A DNA stretch of 64,000 nt from Knoellia remsis (GCF_003002895.1 NZ_PVTI01000004.1:100710-164709), one strand, 5' to 3'. Shown: positions 43,659-53,668, numbered from the stretch's first letter. Made by a program: numbers and translations. Notes: generated from the sequence alone by a model not told the origin.

Positions 43659-45227
43659 TCACGACGACACTGCACGCACGTCGTGGACCCGCCACCCGCT
43701 GTCGGTGCGGACGAGGTCGAGCAGCACCGGGTCCGCGGCCACCGCCGGGCGGCGCTGGTCACCCGCCGCCGAGCGCACGATGTGCTCGCCCGTGTCGATG
43801 CGCGCCCGCACCGTGACGACACCCTTGTTCTCCCCCACGACGCGCGCCTCCTGCACGGTGAACCGCAGCCCGACGTAGCGCTGCCCGGCACGCTGCACCC
43901 CGGCCAGCACCTCGGTGTCCCGGGCCAGGGCGGGTGAGCGGGGCGCGTCCACCTCGACCAGCCCGGCTGCGATCCCGCGCGACCAGGCCCGTGCCCGGGC
44001 GTCGGCCAAGGCACGCACGAGGGCGACCGGGTCCTTCCGCGGAGCCTCGGGGGCCAGCCGGATGTCCGACGGCGTGGTGGTCTCCGCGGCGTTCACGGCG
44101 GGCCCTCCGGCCGAGGCCGGGGACGCCTCCGTACGGCCGGTGCGCTCCTGGGCGCCCGACCAGGCGGCCGACCCGGCACCGACGGCGACGACGGTGAGCA
44201 GCACCGCCGCGACGGCCCCCAGCCACCGCAGCGACGGCCGCACCCACCCGGCCGCCAGGGACAGCCGTGCGCGCGGCACCCGGAGCGTGGGGCGCCACAA
44301 CGCTGCCCGGCGCGACGGTCCGGCAGCGGTCGCCGGCGTCTCGCCCGCCGCGGCCCGTGCCGCCGCGCGGATCCGGCGGGTGAGGAGGCTGACGTCGTCG
44401 CCTCCGCGGACGAGCTCGAGCGGCGTCGGCTCCGCCGACTCGAAGATGGCCAGGGCGAGGGCGTCCGCGTCGGGACGATCGTCAACGCGCGTGCGCAGTG
44501 CCCCCTCAATCGCGTCGGCGAGCGCCTCAGGGAGGTCGGGAAGCCGCTCTCGCAGCGGCCTCCGGATCCCCGCCGGCTCCGGAGCCTCCCCCGTGAGACA
44601 GAACCAGGCCAGGGCCCCCATCGCGAACACGTCGGCGGCAGGGGTCGGCGCCGATCCCATGAGCACCTCGGGCGCGACGAACCCGTCCGTGCCGCGCACC
44701 TCTCCGGTCACCGTCCCGGCGATGCGGGCGACGCCGAGGTCGGCGAGGAAGGGCCGGCCCTCGAGGTCGAGCAGGACGTTGCCGGGGGCGACGTCCCCGT
44801 GGACGACACCCATCCCGTGGAGCCGACCGAGCACCGAGGCCACGGGGCTCAGCACCGTCACCGTCTCGCCGGGTGAGAGATGTCCCCGCGCCCGCACGGC
44901 CGCGCCGAGCGACCCCCCTGGCAGCAGGTCGAGGACGAGCGCGACCTCACCGCCGGCCAGCGCGACCGCCTCGCGCATCCGCACGAGATGCGGCTCCTCG
45001 ATCCGTCCGAGCACCGCGAGCTCGACCAGCGCCGCCTCCGCGTCGGCGGCAGCAACCACCTTGATGGCGACCATGTCCCCGTGGGCGTCCGTCGCCGACC
45101 AGACCGACCCGGATCCCCCCTGGCCCAGCGGCTCGACGACGTCGAAGCCGGGCACCTCCGGTGCGCGATGGTCCTCGACCCGGTGGCGGCCGGCATACCG
45201 GGCGCTCGTGCTCCCTGACTCGTCCAT
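43659..45227 (-). CDS. Membrane-anchored serine/threonine protein kinase
   Basis: 522 residues. Kinase domain about 25-270: GQGGSGSVWSATD (P-loop), VAIKVV (ATP Lys), catalytic loop VVHGDVAPGNVLL (HGD in place of HRD, Asp and Asn kept), and LADLGVAR (DLG in place of DFG). A proline/alanine-rich juxtamembrane region leads to one membrane helix (about 332-355), then an extracellular domain of about 165 residues resembling a lipoprotein-like sensor fold. Not a canonical PASTA kinase. The ligand is unknown. Confidence 0.88.
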   Translation of the reverse strand: MDESGSTSARYAGRHRVEDHRAPEVPGFDVVEPLGQGGSGSVWSATDAHGDMVAIKVVAAADAEAALVELAVLGRIEEPHLVRMREAVALAGGEVALVLDLLPGGSLGAAVRARGHLSPGETVTVLSPVASVLGRLHGMGVVHGDVAPGNVLLDLEGRPFLADLGVARIAGTVTGEVRGTDGFVAPEVLMGSAPTPAADVFAMGALAWFCLTGEAPEPAGIRRPLRERLPDLPEALADAIEGALRTRVDDRPDADALALAIFESAEPTPLELVRGGDDVSLLTRRIRAAARAAAGETPATAAGPSRRAALWRPTLRVPRARLSLAAGWVRPSLRWLGAVAAVLLTVVAVGAGSAAWSGAQERTGRTEASPASAGGPAVNAAETTTPSDIRLAPEAPRKDPVALVRALADARARAWSRGIAAGLVEVDAPRSPALARDTEVLAGVQRAGQRYVGLRFTVQEARVVGENKGVVTVRARIDTGEHIVRSAAGDQRRPAVAADPVLLDLVRTDSGWRVHDVRAVSS

Positions 45228-45278
45228 GCAGCCACTCTGGCAAGGATCGCGAAAGTCGCCGCGGACTTTTCCACAGGC

Positions 45279-45905
45279 TCAGGTGCGGCGGCTCCCCGCG
45301 GAGGCGACGCCGAGCCACGTGTGCGGGTTGCCGTCCCAGCACCAGCCGAGCTTCGGCGCCCGCTCGCTGATCCACATCGCCGGGACGCGACGGTCACCGC
45401 GTCGCGAGCCGGAGAGCATGAAGCACCGGTTCTTATCGAGCAGCCGCGGCACCTGCGTCACGACGGCGATGCCCTCGTCGATGGTGAGCGGCGTCCGCCC
45501 GCGCGAGCGGATCACCGGCAGCGCCTCCTCGGGTCGAACGCCGAGGAACTCCTCGCCGCGGTCGACGTCGACGAGCAGGTATGCCGGTGCGTCCGGGACC
45601 GCGAGGTCGTCCAGCGGGTCGTAGGTCGCGAGGTCCCCGGGCGCGTGGTTGCGGTCCACGACACCGGGCCTGCGTCCGTTCGCGAGCCGCAGCAGCGGCA
45701 CCGTGTCGTAGGGGTCGACGAGCGCTCGCGTCACGACGAGCACGTATGCCGCGCGCCCCGGTTCGTCGTCCCCGCTCACCTCGTCGAGGGTGGTCGCGGT
45801 GTCACGCAGCGGCTCGAGCGTGTCGCGAAATCCCTTCTCCCCCAACCCTGCCAGCGATGGATAGCCCAGCTCCACGAGCCGGTCGACCTGCTGCCCGAAC
45901 GTCAT
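45279..45905 (-). CDS. DUF5701 family protein
   Basis: 208 residues matching the DUF5701 family: GQQVDRLVELGYPSLAGLGEKGFRDTLEPLR, YVLVVTRALVDPYDTVPLL, DDLAVPDAPAYLLVDVDRGEEFLGVRPEEALP, and an Arg/Trp/Cys-containing C-terminus (CWDGNPHTWLGVAS). Function unknown. ATG 45905 is set by GGAGGGAGA 4 nt upstream; the frame is open further 5' but without support. Confidence 0.75.
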   Translation of the reverse strand: MTFGQQVDRLVELGYPSLAGLGEKGFRDTLEPLRDTATTLDEVSGDDEPGRAAYVLVVTRALVDPYDTVPLLRLANGRRPGVVDRNHAPGDLATYDPLDDLAVPDAPAYLLVDVDRGEEFLGVRPEEALPVIRSRGRTPLTIDEGIAVVTQVPRLLDKNRCFMLSGSRRGDRRVPAMWISERAPKLGWCWDGNPHTWLGVASAGSRRT

Positions 45906-46016
45906 GCAGTCTCCCTCCGAGACGGTTCGCGCCTGGTCCCCGACGGTCGGCGCAGGATCCTCAACGGTCGGAAAGGTCCGCGCGTTCCCGCTGGCTCGAC
46001 ACGTAGAGTCGCCGGC

Positions 46017-46751
46017 ATGCCTGCAGACGCCCCCACCATCCTCGCGACCTCCGGCGGCTACCGTCCCGGAACCCGCACCTTCCTCGAGCTCGACGCACTC
46101 GTGCACCACGCCGTGGAGCTCTCCGGAGTCACCGGTCGGACGCCACGAGTGCTCTTCGTCGGGACGGCGGGCGGTGACCAGCGCTACTTCAACGACCACG
46201 TGCGGCAGGCGGGCCGACTCGCGGGCTTCGCCATCGAGACGCTCGACCTCTTCCCCATGCCGAACCACGAGGACGTGCCCGCACTCCTCCTCGACCAGGA
46301 CGTCGTCTGGGTCCAGGGCGGCTCGGTCGCGAACCTGCTCGCCGTGTGGCAGGTGCACGACCTCGGGCCGGCGCTGCGGGCCGCGTGGGAGGCCGGCGTG
46401 GTGCTGTCCGGTGTCTCCGCCGGGTCGATCTGCTGGTACGTCGGCGGGACGACCGACTCCTTCGGTCCGGAGCTGCGGGCGGTGACGAACGGACTCGGCC
46501 TGCTCCCCTACGGCAACGGCGTCCACTACGACTCCGAGGAGCGGCGGCGCCCGCTCGTGCACGAGCTCGTCGCGAACGGCACCCTGCCGACGACGCACTG
46601 CACCGACGACGGGGTGGGCCTGGTCTACCGCGGTACCGAGCTCGTCGAGGCGGTGAGCGAGCGCGACGGCAAGGCCGCGTTCATCGTGAGCCGCGAGGGC
46701 GACGTGGCCGTCGAGGAGCGGATCGAGCCGCGACGACTCACCAACCCGTGA
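46017..46751 (+). CDS. Peptidase E-like (S51) serine peptidase
   Basis: 244 residues of the type-1 glutamine-amidotransferase-like peptidase S51 family. Ser nucleophile elbow in VLSGVSAGSICWYVGG; WVQGGSVANLLAVW and TTHCTDDGVGLVY provide the other family motifs. Likely cleaves Asp-containing dipeptides or related substrates. The ATG lies 7 nt after TAGAGT (46004-46009), leaderless. Confidence 0.88.
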   Translation: MPADAPTILATSGGYRPGTRTFLELDALVHHAVELSGVTGRTPRVLFVGTAGGDQRYFNDHVRQAGRLAGFAIETLDLFPMPNHEDVPALLLDQDVVWVQGGSVANLLAVWQVHDLGPALRAAWEAGVVLSGVSAGSICWYVGGTTDSFGPELRAVTNGLGLLPYGNGVHYDSEERRRPLVHELVANGTLPTTHCTDDGVGLVYRGTELVEAVSERDGKAAFIVSREGDVAVEERIEPRRLTNP

Positions 46752-46782
46752 GTCCGCGCCACCTGCCGAGAACGACTGTGGC

Positions 46783-47397
46783 TCAGGCAAACTCGTCGGC
46801 TGCAGCCTGCACGCGGGTCCGATAGTCCGCCCACCACCGGGCGTCGCCGTCGGGCAGGTTGGACACGCCGTCGCGCAGACCGGCGGACTCGTCGATGAGC
46901 TCGCGCACGATGTCGAGGTGACCGGCGTGCCGGTTTGTCTCGGCGATCATGTGCACGAGCAGCAGGTGCAGTGGCACGTCCCGTCCACGCTCTCCCCACC
47001 ACGGCACCGTGCCCGTGGCGTCGAGACCGAGCTCGTCGATGACGGCGTCGGAGTGCTCCCCCACCCGCCGGTAGAGGGCGAGGATCTCCTCGCTCGACTC
47101 CTCGGGCGTGGCCCACATGTCGCCGTTGTCCTCGAGCTCCTCGGCGACCAGGGCGACATACCACCCCGGCATGTCCGGGACGGGGCGGCCGAGGCAGTCG
47201 CCGAAGTAGCCGGCCTCCGTGCCCGCGAGGTGCTTGACGACGCCGAGGAGGTTCGTGCCCGTGGCGGTGAGCGGCCGGCGCAGGTCGTGCTCGCTCAGCC
47301 CCTCGAGCTTCCACAGGACAGCGTCACGGATCGAACGGAAGTAGCGCTGCAGCACGGACTTCGGGTCATTGGCCTGAGTCGGTCGGGTGTCGGTCAT
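46783..47397 (-). CDS. DinB-family four-helix-bundle protein
   Basis: 204 residues. Metal-site histidines typical of DinB/YfiT proteins: LLGVVKHLAGTEAGYFGD (His after helix 2) and LLLVHMIAETNRHAGHLDIVREL (two His in the fourth helix). Enzymes of this fold include mycothiol-dependent transferases. GGGAGAGG precedes ATG 47397, which overlaps the MMPL stop by 4 nt. Confidence 0.87.
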   Translation of the reverse strand: MTDTRPTQANDPKSVLQRYFRSIRDAVLWKLEGLSEHDLRRPLTATGTNLLGVVKHLAGTEAGYFGDCLGRPVPDMPGWYVALVAEELEDNGDMWATPEESSEEILALYRRVGEHSDAVIDELGLDATGTVPWWGERGRDVPLHLLLVHMIAETNRHAGHLDIVRELIDESAGLRDGVSNLPDGDARWWADYRTRVQAAADEFA

Positions 47398-49613
47398 GTC
47401 GGCCTCTCCCTGCGGTGGCGACCCGGGGCGGCAGCGCCCCTGGCCAGTCTCGAGGGCCACCAGACGGCTGGCCCGATGTCGTGGGCGAGGGCGGGGACGA
47501 GCAGACTACGCACGACGAACGTGTCGAGGATGACGCCGAACGCGACGATGAAGGCGACCTGCACGAGGAAGACGAGCGGCAGCACCGTCAATGCCGAGAA
47601 CGTCGCCGCGAGAACGATGCCGGCGCTCGTGATGACTCCTCCGGTCACAGCCAGGCCGACGAGGATGCCGGGCCTGGTCCCGCGGTGGACCGACTCCTCG
47701 CGCACCCTCGTCATGAGGAAGATCGAGTAGTCGATGCCGAGCGCGACGAGGAAGACGAACCCGTAGAGCGGGATCGCCGGGTCGCTGCCGCCGAAGCCGA
47801 GCACGTGGTCGAAGACGAGGGACGCGACCCCGATCGTTGCGGCGAAGGAGACGACGTTGGCGACGACGAGCAGGAACGGCGCGACGATCGAGCGCAGCAG
47901 GACGCACAGCACGAGGAAGATCACGACGAGGATGACCGGGACGATGACCCGCAGGTCTCGCCCGCTCGCCTCGAGGACGTCGAGGTTGATCGCCGCCTGG
48001 CCGCCGACGAGCGCGTCCGGGCTCACCGCGTCGAGGTCCGCCCGGAGGCGGCGCACGGTGTCCTCGGCCTCCTGACTGTCCGTCGCGGCGGTGCTCGTGC
48101 CCTGCAGCAGCACCCTCCCGTCGACGACCGGAGGCTCGGGCACGGGCTGGCCCGGCACGGGAGGCGAGACACCGGCATACGCACTCTCGATGCCCGGGTC
48201 CGCCTCGAGGACGGCGAGGGCGGCATCGGCCTGCGCCTGCGGCACGACGACCTGCACCGGGCTACCGGCACCGGCCGCGAAGTGCCGCTCGATGGCCTCC
48301 TGCGCCTGCACCGAGTCCGTCGGCTCGAGGAAGGTGTCCTTGATGGTCACGCCCTCGGCACGGAACGTCGGGGCGAACGCGGCGGCGGCGAGCAGGACGG
48401 CCAACGTGACCACCCACGTCCGGCGCGGGTGCCGGCCGACGAGGCCGGAGACCCGACCCCAGAGCGACCTCGTGCCGACGGTGTCCTCACCGTGGGCGTG
48501 GTCGACGCGAGGAGCGAACGGCCAGAACGCCGCCCGGCCGAAGACCAAGAGCACGGCAGGGAGGAAGGTGAGCGAGGCGAGGAGGGCGCCGGCGATGCCG
48601 ATGGCACCGACCGGGCCGAGACCGGCGGTGTTCTGCAGGCTCGCGAGCAGCAGGCACAGCAGCCCCAGGATGACGGTCGCCGCCGACGCCGAGATGGGCT
48701 CGACGGCACCGCGCCATGCGCGTTTCAGCGCGACCCACGTCGAGGCCTCGTCGTGCAGCTCCTCCTTGAACCGGCTGACGAGCAGCAGGGCATAGTCCGT
48801 CGCGGCGCCGACGACGAGGATGAACATGATTCCCTGCGACTGGCCGGACAGCTCGATCGTGCCGCGCTCCGCGAGCGGCCGGATGACCAGCGCGGCGAGG
48901 CTGAGGCCGAGGACCGAGCTGAAGAGGACCGCGATCGGCAAGATCGGGCTGCGGTACACGACGAGCAGGATGACGAGGACCACCGCGAGCGCGACGAGCA
49001 GGAGGATGCCGTCGATGCCGGCGAAGGCTGCCTCGAAGTCGGAGATCAGCCCACCCGGACCGCCGACGTGCGAGGTCATCCCCGTGCCGTCGACGGCGAG
49101 GCGCGCCTCGGTGCGCAGCTCCTCGGCCGCGGCGAACAGTGGCGCCCGCTCGGCAACCACCGTCGACGACGCGCGTTCGGAGAGCGGCACCACGAGCAGC
49201 GCCGCCTGTCCGTCCTCGCTCGGGACGGGCACGATCTGGGCTCCCTCGACGAGGTACTCCCCCACCGTCGCGTCCATCTCGGGCAGCGGAACCGTCGGGA
49301 TCTCCCGAGCGAGCCCCGCGAGGGCGCCGAGGTCGCGTTCGGTGAGCCGCTCGCCGGCCGGCTTCTCGGCCACGATGATGAGCGGCACGCTCTCCTCGTC
49401 CTCGAACCGGGCGACGGCGTCGAGGACCGCCGTCGACTCCGAGTCCGCGGGGAGGAAGGAGGCGTTGTCGTTCTTCTGCACCTCGGAGAGCCGGCCGACC
49501 GCCGGCCCCCCGATCCCGCCGACGGCGAGCCAGGCCAGCACGACGAGGAGCGCAGCCAGCAGCACCGCGCGTGGTCTGCCCACGCCCCCTGACCCACTCT
49601 GTCCGTGCGGCAC
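47394..49613 (-). CDS. MMPL/RND-family membrane transporter
   Basis: 739 residues with two repeats, each of six membrane helices and a large external loop. Repeat 1 has [27 protein letters not shown], repeat 2 [21 protein letters not shown], the MMPL helix-4 Asp motifs used for proton coupling. May export lipids or hydrophobic drugs. GTG 49613 is chosen because TAGGGT lies 7 nt upstream; earlier in-frame codons run through the lipB promoter. Cotranscribed with the DinB gene. Confidence 0.9.
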   Translation of the reverse strand: MPHGQSGSGGVGRPRAVLLAALLVVLAWLAVGGIGGPAVGRLSEVQKNDNASFLPADSESTAVLDAVARFEDEESVPLIIVAEKPAGERLTERDLGALAGLAREIPTVPLPEMDATVGEYLVEGAQIVPVPSEDGQAALLVVPLSERASSTVVAERAPLFAAAEELRTEARLAVDGTGMTSHVGGPGGLISDFEAAFAGIDGILLLVALAVVLVILLVVYRSPILPIAVLFSSVLGLSLAALVIRPLAERGTIELSGQSQGIMFILVVGAATDYALLLVSRFKEELHDEASTWVALKRAWRGAVEPISASAATVILGLLCLLLASLQNTAGLGPVGAIGIAGALLASLTFLPAVLLVFGRAAFWPFAPRVDHAHGEDTVGTRSLWGRVSGLVGRHPRRTWVVTLAVLLAAAAFAPTFRAEGVTIKDTFLEPTDSVQAQEAIERHFAAGAGSPVQVVVPQAQADAALAVLEADPGIESAYAGVSPPVPGQPVPEPPVVDGRVLLQGTSTAATDSQEAEDTVRRLRADLDAVSPDALVGGQAAINLDVLEASGRDLRVIVPVILVVIFLVLCVLLRSIVAPFLLVVANVVSFAATIGVASLVFDHVLGFGGSDPAIPLYGFVFLVALGIDYSIFLMTRVREESVHRGTRPGILVGLAVTGGVITSAGIVLAATFSALTVLPLVFLVQVAFIVAFGVILDTFVVRSLLVPALAHDIGPAVWWPSRLARGAAAPGRHRRERPT

Positions 49614-49678
49614 GCCACCCACCCTAGGCGGGAGCGGTGACGCCCGAGGCGCGCGCACGGCATACCGGAGGACGGCAT

Positions 49679-49684
49679 ACCGTA
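49679..49684 (+). promoter_or_regulatory. lipB -10 box formed from a GGCATAC motif
   Basis: TACCGT lies 5-6 nt before the lipB ATG at 49690 and overlaps the second of two tandem GGCATAC motifs (49660-49682). The same arrangement precedes the DUF3043 gene at 26796. Confidence 0.45.
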
Positions 49685-49689
49685 GGGCC

Positions 49690-50322
49690 ATGCGGTTCGA
49701 GCACGTGGGCTTCGCGCCCGACTTCGTCGACTACGAGGCGGGCTGGGCGCGCCAGCGCGAGGTGCACGACGACGTCGTCGAGGGGCGGGTGCCGGACACC
49801 ACGCTGCTTCTCGAGCACGCGGCCGTCTACACCGCCGGCAAGCGCACGCAGCCGCACGAGCGGCCGTTCGACGGCACCCCGGTCATCGATGTCGACCGCG
49901 GCGGCAAGATCACCTGGCACGGGCCGGGCCAGCTCGTCGGCTACCCCATCGTCGCGCTGCCCGAAGTGCCCATCGACGTCGTCGCGCACGTGCGCCGCCT
50001 CGAGGAGGCGATGATGCGGATGACGCGCGAGTTCGGCGTCGAGACGGTGCGTGTCGAGGGACGCAGCGGGGTGTGGGTGCTCGCGGACGACCGCGGCCCG
50101 GACCGCAAGCTCGGCGCCATCGGGGTGCGGGTGAGCCGGCGCACGACGATGCACGGCTTCGCCCTCAACTGCGACGCCGACCTCTCGTGGGCCGACAACA
50201 TCGTCGCCTGCGGCATCGCCGACGCGGGGGTCTCGTCGATCAGCCTCGAGGCCGGCCGCACCGTGACCGTGCAGGACCTCCTGCCGTATGCCGAGAAGCA
50301 CCTCACCGACGTTCTCGGCTGA
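49690..50322 (+). CDS. lipB: Octanoyltransferase
   Basis: 210 residues. Moves octanoyl from acyl carrier protein to lipoyl domains. Family motifs: [56 protein letters not shown] (catalytic Lys) and [14 protein letters not shown] (catalytic Cys). With LipA at 53669 it supplies lipoate for SucB and the glycine cleavage system. Confidence 0.96.
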   Translation: MRFEHVGFAPDFVDYEAGWARQREVHDDVVEGRVPDTTLLLEHAAVYTAGKRTQPHERPFDGTPVIDVDRGGKITWHGPGQLVGYPIVALPEVPIDVVAHVRRLEEAMMRMTREFGVETVRVEGRSGVWVLADDRGPDRKLGAIGVRVSRRTTMHGFALNCDADLSWADNIVACGIADAGVSSISLEAGRTVTVQDLLPYAEKHLTDVLG

Positions 50323-50439
50323 CCCCGCAGCCACCAGCCCTCACCTCGGCGGCGGCGTCCGGAACTTCGGCGGCTCCCCGGTCGTACAGGTTCGTACACG
50401 ACAGTGACCCCACCGAACCCCTGAGGCGGAGCCGCACCC

Positions 50440-50520
50440 GTGGAACCCACCACGCCCCCTGACGAACCCACCGACGACGACCCCAGTCACCATCCCACCC
50501 CGCTCGGGGGTGAGCGCTGA
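50440..50520 (+). CDS. Possible 26-residue leader peptide before the CNNM genes
   Basis: GTG at 50440 opens a 26-codon frame (Pro/Asp/His-rich: EPTTPPDEPTDDDPSHHPTPL) whose TGA overlaps the next ATG as TGATG. The overlap suggests translational reinitiation onto the CNNM protein. There is only a weak GGCGGA upstream. Two copies of TCGTACA about 50 nt earlier may belong to the promoter. Confidence 0.3.
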   Translation: MEPTTPPDEPTDDDPSHHPTPLGGER

Positions 50521-51944
50521 TGGCGACCACCGTCCTCACCCTGCTGCTGGGACTGCTCGCGATCGCGCTGATCATCGCGGCGAACGGCTACTTCGTGGCG
50601 CAGGAGTTCGCCTACATGTCGGTCGACCGCACGCGCCTTCGCGCTGCGGCGGCGGCCGGTGACGGCGCGGCCAAGCGCGCCCTCTCGGTCACGCAGCGGA
50701 CCTCGTTCATGCTGTCCGGCGCACAGCTCGGCATCACGGTCACCGGCCTGCTCGTCGGCTACGTCGCCGAGCCCCTCGTCGGCGAGTCCATCGGTGCGCT
50801 GCTCGGCGGGGTGGGTGTCCCCACGGCTGTCGGCATCACCGCCGGCACCGTCGGCGCCCTGACCCTGTCCACCGTCGTGCAGATGATCTTCGGCGAGCTC
50901 TACCCCAAGAACCTCGCCATCGCGAGCCCGGAACCGTTGGCGCGCAAGCTCGCTCGCTCGACCCTCATCTATCTCACCGTCTTCGGCTGGCTCATCGTCG
51001 TCTTCGACAAGTCGGCGAACCTGCTGCTCCGTGCCCTGCGCATCGACCCGGTCGAGGACGTCGAGACCTCGGCCACCGCGCGCGACCTCGAGTCGATCGT
51101 CGCGGACTCGCGCGAGAGCGGCGACCTGCCGAGCGAGCTGTCCTTCACGCTCGCGCGGATCCTCGAGTTCCCCGAGCGCGACGTGGAGCACGCGATGGTT
51201 CCGCGCTCGCGCGTCGGCGCCGTCCGCGAGGACACCGACGTCGAAGACGTCCGCCGGCTCATGGCCGAGGGTCACACGCGCTACCCGGTCGTGTCGGGTC
51301 GCGACGACGTCGTCGGCGTCGTGGAGCTCGTCGACGTCCTGCAGGCGCAGGGGTCCCGCCCGGTGAGCGACATCATGCGGCCGCCGCTCGTCGTCCCGGC
51401 CCTCATGCCGCTGCCGGAGCTGTTCGCGGCGATGCGCGACGCGGGTACCGAGCTTGCGTGCGTCATCGACGAGTACGGCGGCTTCGCCGGCATCGTCACC
51501 ACCGAGGACCTGGCCGAGGAGGTCGTCGGCGAGATCACCGACGAACACGACCCCGAGGCGCAGGAGGTCGTCCACGAGTCCGGCACGAACGTCTGGACCA
51601 TGGACGGCGACGTCCCCGTCGACGAGGCGGAACGCGCCATCGGCCACGTCCTCCCCCGTGGCGACCACGAGACGATGGCCGGCCTGCTCATCGCCCGGCT
51701 CGGGGAGCTGCCCGAGGTCGGCACCATCACCCGGGTCGAGCTGCCCGACGACCCCGGCGACCTCGTCGAGGGCGACCCCGTGCGACGGGCTCTCGAGATC
51801 GAGGTCCTCGAGGTCGAACGTCATGTCCCGTCGCTCCTGCGCGTCCGGCTGCTCGAGGACGCGGACGACGGCACCGACCCGCACCCCGACACGGACACCG
51901 GCGCTGACGTCGACTCCGACGCCACGCAGGAGGAGCGGTCATGA
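50520..51944 (+). CDS. CNNM/CorC-type transporter with CBS and CorC_HlyC domains
   Basis: 474 residues. DUF21 membrane domain about 1-185 (four helices, ANGYFVAQEFAYMSVDRTRLR, QLGITVTGLLVGYVAEPLVG, FGELYPKNLAIASPE), a CBS pair about 205-335 (MVPRSRVGAVREDTDVEDVRRLMAEGHTRYPVV; VIDEYGGFAGIVTTEDLAEEVVGEI), and a CorC_HlyC domain about 350-430 followed by an Asp-rich tail. Implicated in Mg/Co ion export in this family. It overlaps the next paralog by 4 nt. Confidence 0.92.
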   Translation: MATTVLTLLLGLLAIALIIAANGYFVAQEFAYMSVDRTRLRAAAAAGDGAAKRALSVTQRTSFMLSGAQLGITVTGLLVGYVAEPLVGESIGALLGGVGVPTAVGITAGTVGALTLSTVVQMIFGELYPKNLAIASPEPLARKLARSTLIYLTVFGWLIVVFDKSANLLLRALRIDPVEDVETSATARDLESIVADSRESGDLPSELSFTLARILEFPERDVEHAMVPRSRVGAVREDTDVEDVRRLMAEGHTRYPVVSGRDDVVGVVELVDVLQAQGSRPVSDIMRPPLVVPALMPLPELFAAMRDAGTELACVIDEYGGFAGIVTTEDLAEEVVGEITDEHDPEAQEVVHESGTNVWTMDGDVPVDEAERAIGHVLPRGDHETMAGLLIARLGELPEVGTITRVELPDDPGDLVEGDPVRRALEIEVLEVERHVPSLLRVRLLEDADDGTDPHPDTDTGADVDSDATQEERS

Positions 51945-52963
51945 GCAACCCCTGGGTGGTCACCGCCGCGACCGTCGCGCTCATCGCGCTGAGCGCCTTC
52001 TTCGTCATCATCGAGTTCGCCCTGCTCGGGGCGCGCCGGCACCGTCTCGAGGAGGCCGCCGTCACGAGCCGGGCGGCCCGGGCCGCGCTGCGCTCGTCGC
52101 ACGAGCTGACGATCATGCTCGCCGGCGCCCAGCTCGGCATCACGGCCTGCACGTTCGCGCTCGGTGCCATCACCAAGCCCGCGGTCGACAAGGTCCTCGA
52201 CCTGCTGTTCGAGAGCTGGGGCATCCCCGACCACGTGAGCGGTGTCAGTGCGTTCGTGCTGTCCCTGCTGCTCGTGACGTTCCTCCACCTCGTCGTCGGC
52301 GAGATGGCGCCGAAGTCGTGGGCGATCGCCCACCCCGAGCGCGCCGCCGTGGCGATCGGCCTGCCGGCGCGGGCGTACATCCGGCCCATCCGCGGCCTGC
52401 TCACGTGGGTCAACGCCGTGGCCAACCGCCTCGTCGCCCGCTCCGGCGTCACCCCCGTGGACCGGGCAGCCGCGGGCGGCCGCGACGCGGACACGCTCCG
52501 CCAGCTCGTCGAGGACTCGATCAACGTCGGCGCGCTCGACGCCTCCTACCGCGCCCAGCTGCACGGCGCGCTGGAGCTCGAGAGCCTGCGCGTCGGCGAC
52601 CTGCTCGAGGGCCGTGGCGGATCTCCGACCGCGGTCCCGGCGGACGCCGTGGTCGCCGACGTCCAGGCCGCCGCAACCCGTACGGGCCACCTGCGCGTCC
52701 TCGTCGACAGCGGGGACGACGTCGGCGTCGTGCACGTGCGCGACACGCTGCTCGCGGACCGTGGCGCACCCGCCCGGCAGTTCGCGCGCGAGGCCATGGC
52801 GCTCTCCCCCACGACCCTCGCCTACGAGGCGTTCGCGGCGATGCGTGACGCGAGCGAGCAGCTCGCGGTCGTCCGTGAGGACGGCCGCGTCGTCGGCGTC
52901 GTCACGGTCGGCGACATCCTGCGCTGGCTGCTGCCCCGCGTCGACGACGAGGCCGGCGCCTGA
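51941..52963 (+). CDS. Second CNNM-type protein lacking the CorC_HlyC domain
   Basis: 340 residues: DUF21 membrane domain about 1-180 (IEFALLGARRHRLEEAAV, QLGITACTFALGAITKPAVD, VVGEMAPKSWAIAHPE), then a CBS pair to the end. No CorC_HlyC domain. Coupled to its larger paralog, so the two probably form a hetero-oligomer, a common actinobacterial pairing. Confidence 0.9.
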   Translation: MSNPWVVTAATVALIALSAFFVIIEFALLGARRHRLEEAAVTSRAARAALRSSHELTIMLAGAQLGITACTFALGAITKPAVDKVLDLLFESWGIPDHVSGVSAFVLSLLLVTFLHLVVGEMAPKSWAIAHPERAAVAIGLPARAYIRPIRGLLTWVNAVANRLVARSGVTPVDRAAAGGRDADTLRQLVEDSINVGALDASYRAQLHGALELESLRVGDLLEGRGGSPTAVPADAVVADVQAAATRTGHLRVLVDSGDDVGVVHVRDTLLADRGAPARQFAREAMALSPTTLAYEAFAAMRDASEQLAVVREDGRVVGVVTVGDILRWLLPRVDDEAGA

Positions 52964-52971
52964 CCGCGGAC

Positions 52972-53007
52972 CGTATGCCGTCCGCGCACCCGCGCGGACG
53001 GCATACG
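52972..53007. terminator. Bidirectional terminator made from a paired GTATGCC motif
   Basis: A perfect 15-bp stem, CGTATGCCGTCCGCG (52972-52986) and its complement (52993-53007), with a 6-nt loop. The stem contains the heptamer in inverted orientation. It lies 8 bp after the CNNM stop and just downstream of the convergent gene at 53034. Confidence 0.85.
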
Positions 53008-53033
53008 AACGCTTCTTGGCAGGCGCGCACACC

Positions 53034-53561
53034 TCACCGACGACGGCGGCGGACGGTGCGCCCCGGCCTGCGCACGAGAAGGTCGGAGAAGTCCTCGTCG
53101 ACCCGGTCGTAGCCCCCGTCCCGGATCGACCGCAACAGGTCATCGAGATCGTCCGGGGTGACGTCGGTGCGTGTCTCGACGTGCCGCCCCCACTCATAGA
53201 GGTGGATGACCGGGCCGCGTCCGCGCAGTCGCTGCGCGAGCCACCAGGCGGGCGCGGCAAGGGCCGCGAGGAGGATCTCCACGAGCGCCGGAACCGGTGC
53301 CCCGACGATGAGCACGGCATGCACGAGGAGGTGGGACAGGGCTCGCTCCTGGCGACTCTCGCGCGACTCGAACGGCACTGCGGCCACGGGTCGGGTGCCC
53401 GCGCCGATGAGCTCCCCGATGACGCCCGCGACGCCCATGATCCACCGCGGCCGCCAGGCGAGGTTCTGCCGCCATAGGAAGAGCTCGCGCCCGTCCGAGG
53501 CGGTCTCGATCATGAACCCGTGCCACGGGACGCGCGTCGTCGAGAGCTGGTGCACTGCCAT
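53034..53561 (-). CDS. Hypothetical protein with possible membrane-associated helix
   Basis: 175 residues. N-terminal half WHGFMIETASDGRELFLWRQNLAWRPRWIMGVAGVIGELIGAGTRPVAAVPF; a hydrophobic stretch (about 80-110, VLIVGAPVPALVEILLAALAAPAWWLAQRL) could be membrane-embedded; the C-terminus is acidic then ends in an Arg cluster. The ATG lies 6 nt after CACACT. No family recognised. Confidence 0.6.
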   Translation of the reverse strand: MAVHQLSTTRVPWHGFMIETASDGRELFLWRQNLAWRPRWIMGVAGVIGELIGAGTRPVAAVPFESRESRQERALSHLLVHAVLIVGAPVPALVEILLAALAAPAWWLAQRLRGRGPVIHLYEWGRHVETRTDVTPDDLDDLLRSIRDGGYDRVDEDFSDLLVRRPGRTVRRRRR

Positions 53562-53668
53562 GACTGGAGTGTGGCGCAGACGCAGAATCCGGCCGGGCGG
53601 TTGTCCACAGGCGCTGGCGCGCGGAGGTCCGTGAGGGAGGCCACACGAGCGGGCGTACCCTTGAGTGC

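Noticed and set aside
43659..45227. Kinase as an inactive pseudokinase because of HGD and DLG motifs
   Set aside because: The ATP-binding Lys (VAIK), catalytic Asp and Asn and metal Asp are all present; such HRD/DFG variants occur in active kinases.
47415..49592. 725-codon plus-strand frame opposite the MMPL transporter
   Set aside because: Charged low-complexity shadow of a membrane protein; no ribosome binding site or domain.
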